Shown here: one piece after another, positions 1 to 9,849 of the stretch | Numbering within the stretch: position 1 is the first letter of the stretch | Layout: every line of letters begins with the position of its first letter | NCBI GenBank assembly: GCA_039707465.1 | Contig: CM077643.1 | Location: forward strand, 324,761,919-324,825,918 | From: Rhabdophis nuchalis | Taxonomy: Eukaryota; Chordata; Lepidosauria; Squamata; Natricidae | Direction of reading: 5' to 3' | DNA length: 64,000 nucleotides | Program-made: the position numbers and the translations under genes | Notes under the pieces: model-generated | What the model saw: only the letters and a program-made list of their open reading frames with translations | The model's database searches: none | What the model was told of the DNA's origin: nothing

Positions 1-750
1 CAGCCCACACACTTTCCTCAGCGCACTAAATTATCTACCACATTTTGTAAATAGGAGTAAATTGCAGTAAATAGCCTACTACAAAAAGCTTATTTTTAAA
101 GAAATGATATGCCAAGAATAGAATAGATAAATCAGATATACAGATACACACACACGGCCACAACCTATGATCACCTTTCTCTATAGAGTTATGCATGTGC
201 AAACATTTGACTGCTGTCTATTCACACCATTGTTTGTTAGTTAGGTAGGAAAGATGAGTGAACGAGCAGCAGTTCAGAATATTCACTGCTGTAATAATTT
301 GTATTTTACCTACAATTTGAGCTAATCATTCTTTAGAACTGGGGGAAAACCCCCAAACAAAAAAAAACCCCTTAACTTCCTCTGCGTTGAAAGAGAATTA
401 ATTCATCCATGAAAGAGTTGACCTTAGAGGTCAGTTCAGGACTTGCTTTGCATCTCTCTGATTTTGAGAGATGACTAAGTTCAACCTGTTTAAATGAGTT
501 TCTGTCTCTAAAATGAGACTGGCATGTGGGGACATGGCTGATTATTGTCCTTCTTTGCTCTCCTTGGGTTCCTTCCGTATATTCCCTCCTTCGTACTCTA
601 CCATCAGTTGATTTTCTAAACTATGTCTCTGAGTGTTGGTTTTGAGGGAGAGGGGATTTTAACATGTTAAATGTAGTTAAATTTTAAAAATTGAGTTCAA
701 CAAATACAAGGACTCCGGGGAAGGCACAGTTTCTTCTCTCCCCATAGATT
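1..750. other. Intronic sequence, nothing recognised
   Basis: AT-rich non-coding sequence without a recognisable repeat, ORF or splice pair. By position it is an upstream DISC1 intron. Confidence 0.5.
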
Positions 751-1134
751 CAAGTAGTCTTCAACTTATAACAGTTCATTTAATGACCGTTCAGAGTTAC
801 AAAGGCATTGAAAAAAGTGACTTATGACCCTTTTTCATTGTTACAACCTTTGCAGCAACCCCATGATTATATGATTAAAATTCAGATGATTGGCAATCGT
901 TTCATGTTTATGACTGTTGCTGAGTGCCAAGATCATGTAATCACCTATTGTGACCTTCTCACAAGCAAAGTCAATGGACAAACCAGATTCACTTAACAAC
1001 CGGGTTACTAATTTATCAACTGCAGTCATTCGCTTAACAAGTGAGGCAGGAAAAGTCATAAAATGGGGCAAAGTTCACTTAGCAAATGTCTCACTTAACA
1101 GCAGAAATTTTGGGCTCAATGGTAAGTCTACCTG
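751..1134. mobile_element. Old MITE-like element with degraded terminal inverted repeats
   Basis: The left end CAAGTAGTCTTCAACTTA and the right end TAAGTCTACCTG are imperfect inverted repeats around a body rich in CACTTAACAA / TTAAGTGA motifs. This pattern is common and highly repetitive in squamate genomes. No target duplication is readable, so the copy is old. The short ORFs inside are chance readings of the repeat. Confidence 0.6.
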
Positions 1135-1267
1135 TAGTGGCTTGTTTGAGTTACCAAGAAACTTAGTTACTGTAATGATAAAGTAAACTCAGAAATCCTG
1201 CTTAGGTAGTTTTAAAGTTAAATTGGAATAGATTTACCTGGAAGGGTGGCATAGATGTTTCTTCAAT

Positions 1268-1385
1268 CAATATACAATACAATACAATACAATAGCAGAG
1301 TTGGAAGGGACCTTGTAAGTCTTCTAGTCCAACCCCCTGCGTGGGCAGGAACCTTATACCATTTCAGACAAATGGCTATCTAACA
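1268..1385 (-). mobile_element. CR1 LINE 3'-end fragment
   Basis: The segment GAGTTGGAAGGGACCTTG...CTTCTAGTCCAACCCCCTGC is the reverse complement of the conserved CR1 3' end. It is preceded by an (ATACA)n tail. Only about 110 bp survive, as is usual for 5'-truncated CR1. Confidence 0.85.
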
Positions 1386-3077
1386 TCATCAGACTAGTGT
1401 GCACTTCTTACAAAGCAAATTTGCAGTACAACTATGATGACCAAAACACTGAGTTGGAAATCCTGACTTGGCTTTCTGTGGGAAAAACTGGTTGAACACA
1501 ATTCAGCATACATCTAAATAAATATGTCAATCTTGTGGACTTTTAATGCAAAAGCATAGAAGATTTGGAGAAAGGTGACCAGTGAGTTATTTTATTACAA
1601 AGAGGAATCAGCTTATGCATCAGCAAAATATTTTTATACTCCCTCACCCCCTTAATTTGGGATAGGTCTTACCTGTACTTAATATACTTGAATATTTTCA
1701 CTGTATTATTTTGTTTTGGAAAATTTTGCTAAATAAAATGTCTATAATGTTCCGCTCATTACGTTTGCATACTGAATAGCATGCTGACAGTATCATCTGT
1801 TCCTAATTACTCTTAAGAGCTTTTCACTGACTTCAGCAAATTTGCATGATCTTGGGAGACTTCCCCTCCCCTTCTAGAATGAGTTCTGTTTTCTCCCTTC
1901 TTTTTTCTTCTTTGTGGAGGTTCATTGTGTAATCTCTACACTTGGGCTGCTCTCAGCATTCTGCTTTCAACATATTTCATCTTTGGTAGTCAGCACTAAT
2001 TTGTTGTTTGAAATAACCTCATTGCTTTTAGATGTACTTTTGATATCATCTTCACTCAGCTAGAAGAATAAAAGAAAGAGATAGTTTAATTATTTCCATT
2101 ATAGGGGTTTGAACCCTCACAAGAGCTTTAAACCTCCCAGAAATGTGACAATATAAGCTGTTGAATTAAATCGCTCTACCCACGCCTTTGAAATGTCTTT
2201 CTCTCAATAGAAATGGTGCCTGAACTACTGAATAACAAAAAAATAATAATGGGTTATTTGATTCTCCCTTCCCCGATATCCTCCATTGCTCATTGGACCA
2301 CAACTCCCATCATTCCCCACCTGCCAATTTAAATTATTTAATTACATAAAATAATTGTGTTATTTTGTCTTAAACAAGTCAACTTCATAATCAAATAGCA
2401 AATCGGGGATAAATGAATGTGATGTTTTTTGGTTTTCTGTGGGATGCTCTTTGTAAAGTTGTGTGCACATGACACATGGTACACGTGTATCTCTCCACCC
2501 CTCCACCCCTCAGAGTTACCACAGGGATGCCCACGCATCCAGAAAAGGTGAACATTTCTGCATGTTCATTCAACTTTTCAAACCTGCTCCCCAGATGGGA
2601 TTAAAATGAACACATCAAGTAGACCAAGAACTCTAGGGGCAACTATAATTCACAATCAATGCAGTTTTCATATCACAGAAGACTACAGCTCAGAGTGTGT
2701 GGTCCTGATTGCATTTTTATGCCAGATACAGTAAAACTGATCCTACATATGATGAGGCTACCTTTGAATATATTGTATTAAGTGAATGTTCCATATGCTT
2801 TATTTGAGTGCTGATATTTATATTTCATTGAAATACTACAAGTTTGCACTTTCATTCTTCCTTTCCTATTATCTCAAAACCTGGTGCAGTATTTTGAACT
2901 GCTTAATGTGGACTGTTCAGAAGAAGGTCCAGACAATCTTATCAGAGATTGATATGAGAAAGCTATGTGAGAGTGTGATGCTTGGTGAGCATCCACAATG
3001 AATGTTAGATTTGAAACTGAGAGCTTTCCTGCATGGCAGTCTTAAGATCTTTGACTGTCTGAAACAGTCAAAGATCA
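1386..3077. other. Intronic sequence, nothing recognised
   Basis: Unique-looking AT-rich sequence. Small ORFs have no family signature and no splice context. Confidence 0.45.
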
Positions 3078-3212
3078 ATACCATGCCATGCCATACCATG
3101 CCATGCCATACCATACCATACCATACCATACCATACCATACCATACCATACCATACCATACCATACCATACCATACCATACCATACCATACCATACCATA
3201 CCATACCATACA
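3078..3212. repeat. (CCATA)n microsatellite on a CR1 tail
   Basis: About 27 units of CCATA, with CCATG variants at the left end, directly abut the 3' end of the antisense CR1 copy. The unit matches the tail position where CR1 carries short tandem repeats, so this is a tail expansion. Long open frames on both strands here are repeat artefacts. Confidence 0.95.
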
Positions 3213-3640
3213 ATATTAGAGTTGGAAGGGACCTTGGAGGTCTTCTAGTTCAATCCCCTGCCTAGGCAGGAAGCCCTATACCGTTTCAGACAAATGGCTA
3301 TCCAACATCTTAAAGACTTGCAGTGTTGGGGCATTCACAACTTCTGGAGGCAAGCGGGTCCACTGATTCATTGTTCTAACTGTCAGGAAATTTCTCCTCA
3401 GTTCTAAGTTGCTTCTCTCCTTAATTAGTTTCCACCCATTGCTTCTTGTTCTGCTCTCAGGTGCCTTGATGAATAGTTTGACTCCCTCTTCTTTGTGGCA
3501 ACCCCTGAGATATTGGAAAACTTTTCAGAAGTCCCTTTCTGGATCTCAGCTCCCTTCTAAACTTTGTATACGGTGATGGCCTGATTTATTGTCTGACCAA
3601 GTTTTTTGAGGTCCCTAGTTGGTGGAGTTTTCTTTTTTTC
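3213..3640 (-). mobile_element. CR1 LINE 3' region, antisense
   Basis: From GAGTTGGAAGGGACCTTGGAGG through GTTCTAACTGTCAGGAAATTTCTCC this is the reverse complement of the end of CR1 ORF2 (the [15 protein letters not shown] region and beyond) plus its 3' end. It closely parallels the sense copy at 51020-51720 but ends after about 420 bp. Confidence 0.88.
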
Positions 3641-3794
3641 CAGTCATCCCGCCCATACTGGATTCCTAAAATATCCTTTTCTTTTCAGTGTGAGTCTATG
3701 AAAATATATGGTTCCCATAGCTAAATATTTTGTATTGTTCCCATCCACATAATGACTCCTACGCACTGCTAAAACATAGTCACAGCCACTCTGT

Positions 3795-3876
3795 TGTTTC
3801 AGCAGAACGGTATCCGGGGCTCCGGGCAGACTCCGGTACGCCCGTACCAGGGGGTGTACAGCCTGCAACCCACCAC
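3795..3876 (-). mobile_element. hAT MITE fragment
   Basis: The right terminus GCCTGCAACCCACCACTG and the preceding GTACGCCCGTACC resemble the left end of the complete copy at 29850-30161 in inverse orientation. The other end is missing. Confidence 0.5.
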
Positions 3877-4571
3877 TGAAAAGAATGTAACTTGGACTTG
3901 GGGTTTTATAGATTAGATTGATAGATGTTAATAGAAATGACTTGTTTATATTATTATGGAAAAACAAAAAGGTGTGATTCGATGTTAATGCCCTATTCCC
4001 ATGATGGTGAACTTATGGCACGGGTGCCACAGGTGGCACATGAAGGCATTTCTGAGGGCACGCAAGGCATTGCCCTGTCACCTCCAGCGCACATGAGCAT
4101 GCTGGCCAGCTGATTTTCGGCCTTGATTTTCAGCCATTTGTTGCCCCCCTGAAGCCTCCAGAGGGAGAAAAATGGCCCAACGGGCAACCTGGGAGTCCAT
4201 TCCTGAACTTCCGGTTTGTGTGTTGGGCCTTTTTTTGCCCTCCCTAGGCTCCTAGAAAGCTTCTGGAGCCTTGGGAGGGCAAAAAGCAGACCTACCGGGC
4301 CCACTGGAAGTCAGAAAACGGTCTGTTTTTGTCCTCTGGAGGAGGCCATTTTTCATTTCATTTCATTTATTCGACTTATTAACCACCCCCTCTCCCCAAA
4401 GGGACTCGGGACGGTGCACAGGCAAATATAAAAATACAATACATCACAATAAATACATAAATACATTAAAACTATATTAAATTACACCCTGTGCTAAAAA
4501 CTATCCCATTAAAATCCCTAAAGCCCAATTTAAAATTTCTCTACTAAACAACTGAGGCTAAAAACGGTAGG

Positions 4572-6683
4572 TTAGGCCAGGCCGGCCTGTTGGAAAAAGT
4601 AGATTTTTAGTTGCTGACGGAAGGAGCGGAGGTCCGGGATAGATCTATGTTCGGGGGGTAGGTCGTTCCAGAGGGTCGGACCCGCCACAGAGAAGGCCCT
4701 TCCCCTGGGCGTCACCCGCTGGCATTGCCTAGTGGATGGCACCCAGAGAAGCCCCTCTCTGTGGGAGCGAATCGGCGAAAGGGATGTATAGGGTAGGATG
4801 CGATCCCGCAGATAACTAGGTCCCATGCCATGGAGCGCTTTGAAGATGGTGACCAGCACCTTGAAGCGCACCCGAAAGACCACAGGCAGCCAGTGCAGCT
4901 CGCGCAGGAGCGGTGTTACCTGGGAATACCTAGAGGTACCCAATATTGCCCGCGTGGCTGCATTCTGAACTAGCTGTAGTCTTCGGGTGCACCTCAAGGG
5001 GAGCCCCATGTAGAGAGCGTTACAGTAGTCCAGACGGGATGTCACGAGGGCATGAGTGACTGTGCGAAGGGCGTCCCAGTCCAATAGGGGCCGCAACTGG
5101 TGTACCAGGCGAACCTGGTAGAATGCCCCCCTGTCCACGGCTGTCACATGGTCTTCTAAAGACAGTCGGGTATCCAGGAGGACCCCCAAGTTGCGTGCCC
5201 GATCCACGGGGGCTAGATGTTCGCCCCCTATGGCCAGTGATGGAATCAACTGGTTGAACCGGGGCGCCGGAAACCACAGCCACTCGGTCTTGGTCGGGTT
5301 GAGCTTGAGTCTGTTCCTTCCCATCCAGATCCGCACGGCTTCCATACACCGGGACATCACTTCGACGGCATCGTTGGGGTGGTTTGGGGTAGATACGTAC
5401 AGCTGGGTGTCGTCAGCGTACAGATGGTATTCTACCCCAAAACCACGGATGATCTCACCCAGCGGCTTCATATATGTGTTGAACAGGAGCGGCGAGAGGA
5501 CCAATCCCTGTGGCACTCCACAAGTGAGTGGCCTCAAGGTCGACCTCTGCCCTCCTGTCAACACAAATTGCACTCGACCAGAGAGGCAGGAGGAGAACCA
5601 TTGCAAAACGGTGCCCCTCACCCCCAACCCCTCCAGTCGATGCAATAGGATACCATGGTCGATGGTATCAAAAGCCGCCGAGAGGTCTAATAGGACCAGG
5701 ATGGAGGAACAACCCCCATCTCTGGCCCTCCAGAGATCATCCACCAACGCGACCAATGCCGTCGCCGTGCTGTGACCGGGCCGGTAGCCGGACTGGCGCG
5801 GGTCCAGATAATCAACTTCCTCCAAGTGACGTGGAAACTGTTGTGCCACCACACTCTCAACAACCTTTGCCAAAAAGCAAAGGTTGGAGACGGGACAATA
5901 GTTAGCTAACAAAGCTGGGTCCAGGGAAGGCTTCTTGAGGAGGGGCCTCACCACCACCTCTTTCAAGACGGCCGGTAAGAACCCCTCACTCAAAGAAGCA
6001 TTGACTAACTCCTGGAGCCAGCCTCGTGTCACCTCCCAGGATGCCAGTACAAGCCAGGAGGGACACGGGTCCAATAAACATGTGGTGGCTCTCAGTCGCC
6101 TACGTAACCTGTCCATATCTTCGGAAGTAACAGAGTCAAACTCCTCCCATGGATGTATCTCAAGACCTGCCTCCGGCATTCCCTCTAGACCACTTTCAAT
6201 GGAGACCATCTCGTTCCGAATCTGAGCGATTTTATCCAGCAGATACTCTCCAAATTCCTCTGCTCTGCCCTGCAGAGGGGCTTCCCGCGGCCTCTGTTGA
6301 AGGAGGGAGTGGGTTACCCCAAACAGGGCAGCAGGGCGGTTATCTGTGGACGCGATAAGAGTGGCACAATACTGATGCTTGGCCACTCTTAACGCCACAA
6401 GGTAAGTCCTCAAATGGGCTCTCACCTGTGTTCGGTCAGATTCAGACCTTGTGGATTTCCACCTACTCTCTAGGCGGCTCTTACGGCGTTTCATCTCCCT
6501 CAGCCCCTCAGTAAACCAAGGAGCCTGGGTGACTTGATGCTGTATGAGAGGCCGCATGGGCGCGACCCGATCCAAGGCACCCGTGGCCACAGTATTCCAT
6601 GCGGTCACTAGGTACTCCATCGGGGCGTGGGTCAGAGCCACAGGTAATGGCCCAAGCTCCCTCTGGAACCTATCAGGTTCCAT
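4572..6683 (-). CDS. L2-type LINE reverse transcriptase ORF (703 aa)
   Basis: This is the RT part of a Jockey-superfamily (L2/CR1 group) ORF2 protein, which would copy its own RNA at the nicked target. The RT core spans about residues 230-520: YRPGHST (300-306), LLDLSAAFDTIDH with the first catalytic Asp at 333, GVPQGLVLSPLLFN (389-402) and YADD with Asp 424 and 425. The C-terminal part carries TEWLWFPAPRF, SRLDYCNALYMGLPLRC and a final SFRQQLKIYFFQQAGL. No endonuclease domain precedes residue 1, whereas intact L2 ORF2 has one. The chosen ATG overlaps an upstream stop (TGATG) and is probably not the native start. A GC-rich codon bias sets it apart from the intron. The RT residues are intact, but the element cannot be autonomous as it stands. 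Confidence 0.85.
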   Translation of the reverse strand: MEPDRFQRELGPLPVALTHAPMEYLVTAWNTVATGALDRVAPMRPLIQHQVTQAPWFTEGLREMKRRKSRLESRWKSTRSESDRTQVRAHLRTYLVALRVAKHQYCATLIASTDNRPAALFGVTHSLLQQRPREAPLQGRAEEFGEYLLDKIAQIRNEMVSIESGLEGMPEAGLEIHPWEEFDSVTSEDMDRLRRRLRATTCLLDPCPSWLVLASWEVTRGWLQELVNASLSEGFLPAVLKEVVVRPLLKKPSLDPALLANYCPVSNLCFLAKVVESVVAQQFPRHLEEVDYLDPRQSGYRPGHSTATALVALVDDLWRARDGGCSSILVLLDLSAAFDTIDHGILLHRLEGLGVRGTVLQWFSSCLSGRVQFVLTGGQRSTLRPLTCGVPQGLVLSPLLFNTYMKPLGEIIRGFGVEYHLYADDTQLYVSTPNHPNDAVEVMSRCMEAVRIWMGRNRLKLNPTKTEWLWFPAPRFNQLIPSLAIGGEHLAPVDRARNLGVLLDTRLSLEDHVTAVDRGAFYQVRLVHQLRPLLDWDALRTVTHALVTSRLDYCNALYMGLPLRCTRRLQLVQNAATRAILGTSRYSQVTPLLRELHWLPVVFRVRFKVLVTIFKALHGMGPSYLRDRILPYTSLSPIRSHREGLLWVPSTRQCQRVTPRGRAFSVAGPTLWNDLPPEHRSIPDLRSFRQQLKIYFFQQAGLA

Positions 6684-6889
6684 CAGGCACCTGGGGCAGA
6701 ACCATCTAGCTTCTGGTTCCGCCTCCCCGCAGTCGATGTTTCCAATTTCGGTCCCGGGCTCCTCAATGGGGCCTCCGGTATCTCCGGCCTCCTGCCAGCG
6801 TCTCTCACCTCATCCAGCGTCAGCCTCTGATGGTCTTGGCCCTTTGGCGCCGGCGACTCCGCTCCGCTCCACTCCACTCCTTTCTGCTA

Positions 6890-7045
6890 TGCGTCTCCGC
6901 TCGGCGCTTCCCGGCCTCCCGGCCTCTCCCGGCCTCTCCGGCCTCTCCCGGCCTCTCCGGCCTCTCCCGGCCTCTCCGGTCTTCCAGGCCCTCCAGGCCC
7001 TCTGGTTGTCTCGGCCCTCTCCGGTCTTCTAGGCCCTCAGCATTC
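6890..7045. repeat. GC-rich degenerate minisatellite (GGCCTCTCCC-like)
   Basis: Units of about 9-10 bases based on GGCCTCTCC are repeated with variation through the 5' side of the L2 insertion. All frames stay open, giving spurious Pro/Ser or Gly/Glu/Arg-rich ORFs. Whether it belongs to the L2 5' UTR or to the host hAT cannot be told here. Confidence 0.75.
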
Positions 7046-7464
7046 CTAGCGTCCCAGCCCAGCGTCTCTCCATAGCCGCCCATGCCGCCCGTGCCGCCCG
7101 CCGACAAACTGCTGCGAGGCCACAAGGACCCCTGCGGAGTGACGGGACGGCAAGCTTGCTGGCCTGGCCTCAGAAGATGGAATTGGGCCAGGCAATGTCC
7201 TTTTCGGCCCAAAAGGCCCCCGCGACCCGCATTGCACTCACAGGCGCGCCGCCATCTTTGCACATGCGCAGATCGAATTTTTGCCCTCCCCAGGCTCCAA
7301 AAAAGCTGTGTGTACATGTGCTGGACAGCAGGGGGTGTCACACATGTATTCTCAGGGGGCACGGCATGGGAGGCATTAAATTATGGGGGTGGGCACATGA
7401 GCGTGCACAATAGCGCGGCCGTGTGTGCTTTTGTACCTGAGGCGGAAAAGGTTTGCCATCACTG

Positions 7465-9147
7465 TTCTATTCTATTGCAACAGAGAGAGTCGAAGTCAAT
7501 GTTTCTTTTTCTTTTCTTTTCCCTACCTTTCCTCCCTTCTCTCTCCCCTTTTCCTCCCCCTCCCACTGCTCTTTTATTTACCTTTGTATTTTGCATTTTA
7601 TATTACCTTATAACTTAATAAAAATGCCTTATGGAAGAACCCCCCCCCCCCTATGTTTGATGCATGGCACTGATAGAGAAGACGGCATTCCTGCCTTCAT
7701 GAAGTGGCCTGTAGTCCTTATCAATGCTGGGACCTGCTTGCCATGCTCTTAATCTTTTTAAAAAACAGATGTTACTTTTCCATATCTACCCCTTCATGAG
7801 ATTGTATTACATGTTAACATGTAGAGATCACCTGTCTGCACATCTACTTGAGTCTGAGAACATTAATTTGGATTTTAATTGCTAAACATCTTTATTCTCC
7901 TGTAACTCTTTTGGCTTAGCTGCTAATTGACCTGATGTTCTACTTCAAGATTTGTGGTTGTAACTCTCTGAACTCATTTACAGACCATGTTTTGAACAGA
8001 ATATTTTAATGCAAATATAATGTTACATTGGCAAACGATGAATAGTTACTATTGGGGTTTGTACAATTATATGAGTTCATTATTACTGCCATTCAATATT
8101 GCAGATGAGAGTGGGGGAGAGAAATAATTAAGCAGAATACCAGAGTAAACCCCATAATGAACATCAAATGAACATAGATTAAATCCTAGTAGGCTTAACT
8201 TGTGTTTAATATATATACAATCCTTTGGGACAGAAAATCCATGAATATATATATGTCAAGAATATAGCTGCCAATTTAAGTGGTGGAAAAAATGATAGTA
8301 AGAAAGTAATTTCTCCACAACTGTTCCTCCTCTGCATAAAATCTGAATGCATAATATTACCGTGAAAATGCTTTTAAGTTGTTCTTTTGTAATAGCCCCT
8401 TAAATATAAGTTAAATTTCTGAACGACTCATTGGGGATTTAGCAGTATTAGAGCATTTCAGCACACTAAACTATGAATTTAATAGGTATAATTTACATGC
8501 TGATTTGAAAAAGTGTGCATTTGAATAGGAAATCACTGTTTATCATTGTATATGAAACTTTAAAATAAAAAAACAGTAAACATTGGATATTTTTCTTGTA
8601 GAACCATCTCAATCATGTGCCAAAATTTTAAAAATCATCCAGTTGAATTGAAAACTGAATTTAGCAGGCAGTTCTTAACGTCTTCATTTATAGTCCCTTG
8701 AAACTAAAACCCTGACTGTCAATCAAAAAATAGAAACGGATAGATTCTTGGTTCATTAGCTCAGCTGTGACTGTATGTCTGATAGACTCTTCTCTTGCCC
8801 TAACCTGTTCTGTCCTTTGTCCTGAGTTATAGAAATAAAAGTTTTGTGTTGCCTGTGAATCAGGAAGCTGAAATTTATTTCCTATATGCTAAGCAAGAAA
8901 TAAGACTAGTATTGGATATTGGGTTTCATGTGCTGGGGAATAAACAGGAATTGTGAAACTTAAAAACATAATGCACTATATAATGTGTGTGTATGTGAAA
9001 ACATTTTGAAAGCCAGTATGAAATGATTACTAAGATGGTAGGAGAACAAGGGGACCCTATTTCTAATCTACATTTAGCCACAGAACCTCATTGAGGTGCT
9101 TTGGACCACTTACTTGTTTTCAGCCCAATCAACTTTTCAGGATTATT
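7465..9147. other. Intronic sequence with a pyrimidine-rich tract
   Basis: A CT-rich stretch at about 7500-7640 ends with AATAAAAATG and a C-run and may be the tail of a retroposon. The rest is AT-rich and without recognisable features. Confidence 0.4.
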
Positions 9148-9408
9148 GTGGGAAATGGTTAAAATGCTGGGCTTGTTGACTGGAAGGCTGGCAGTTTGAG
9201 ACTCAAGCACCACATGATGTCCAGGTCCTGTCAACCTAGGAATTTGAAAGCATGAAAACGCAAGTAGATAAATAGGTTCCACGTGTCATTCTAGCCACAT
9301 GATCATGGAAGCGTCTTCAGACAACACTGGTTCTGTCTGCTAGGAAACAGACATAAGTGCCAGTCCCTAAAGTTGGGCATGATTGGTCAGGGAAAATCGT
9401 TGCCTTTT
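9148..9408 (+). mobile_element. Sauria SINE, diverged
   Basis: The order of blocks matches the Sauria SINE family: a GTTAAAATGCTGGGCT head, GCAAGTAGATAAATAGGT, CCACATGATCATGGAAGCGTC and GACAACACTGG. It ends at the Bov-B-like 3' end (TTGCCTTTTT). The homologous blocks in the copy at 28735-29046 support the call. Confidence 0.75.
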
Positions 9409-9593
9409 TAAAAAAAAATGCTATGTATGCCATCTTGATTTCTTGAATGAAAGGCGGTATATGACTTGAAGGAAGGGAAAAAAAACCCTAGAAGCAAATA
9501 GGAAACAATTCTAGCATTAGTTTGCTTTCAAGCCAGTCTGTTATTATACTCTGGTTTACTGCATTGTGTGAACCAATTATTATCCATTACTTC

Positions 9594-9841
9594 CAAAGGT
9601 GGTATTCAGCAGGTTCTGACCAGTTCTGAGAACCGGTAGCGGAAATTTTGAATAGTTTGGAGAACTGGTAAATACCACCTCTGACTGGACCTGCCCCCAT
9701 CTATTCTCTGCCTCCCAAGTCCCAGCTGATCTGGAGGGAATGGGGATTTTGCAGTATTCTTCCCCTGCCACGCCCACCAAGCCACGCCCACCAAGCCGCT
9801 CCCAAAGAACCGGTAGTAAAATTTTTTGAATCCCACCACTG
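9594..9841. mobile_element. hAT MITE (GGTGGTATTCAGC family)
   Basis: It starts CAAAGGTGGTATTCAGCAGG and ends TTTGAATCCCACCACTG, with internal CCACGCCCACCAAGCCACG repeats. The flanks ATTACTTC and ATTGTTAC agree at 5 of 8 bases, consistent with an old 8-bp hAT duplication. The same family occurs at 22053, 32096 and, reversed, 40485. Confidence 0.75.
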
Positions 9842-9849
9842 ATTGTTAC

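Larger units (their letters stand above)
4346..7205 (-). mobile_element. L2-type LINE, 5'-incomplete
   Basis: The element reads from a GC-rich 5' part through a 703-codon RT ORF to a 3' UTR ending in the L2-like CCCGAGTCCC...GGGG hairpin region and an (AATGA)n tail. The apurinic endonuclease domain expected before the RT is not readable, so the element is incomplete or rearranged at its 5' end. It is the longest and best preserved of the L2 copies here. Confidence 0.75.
4000..7464. mobile_element. hAT-like element split by an L2 insertion
   Basis: The left part (to about 4345) begins CATGATGGTGAACTTATGGCACGGG. The right part (from about 7206) ends GGTTTGCCATCACTG. These ends are inverted repeats of the CAGTGATGGCGAACC type, with CTATTC-like flanks on both sides. 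The middle is occupied by the L2 LINE and its GC-rich 5' part. A diverged antisense copy lies at 35386-35567. No transposase is present. Confidence 0.65.

Noticed and set aside
2917..3265. Repetitive ORFs (MVWYG and IPYHT repeats)
   Set aside because: Both are translations of the (CCATA)n microsatellite.
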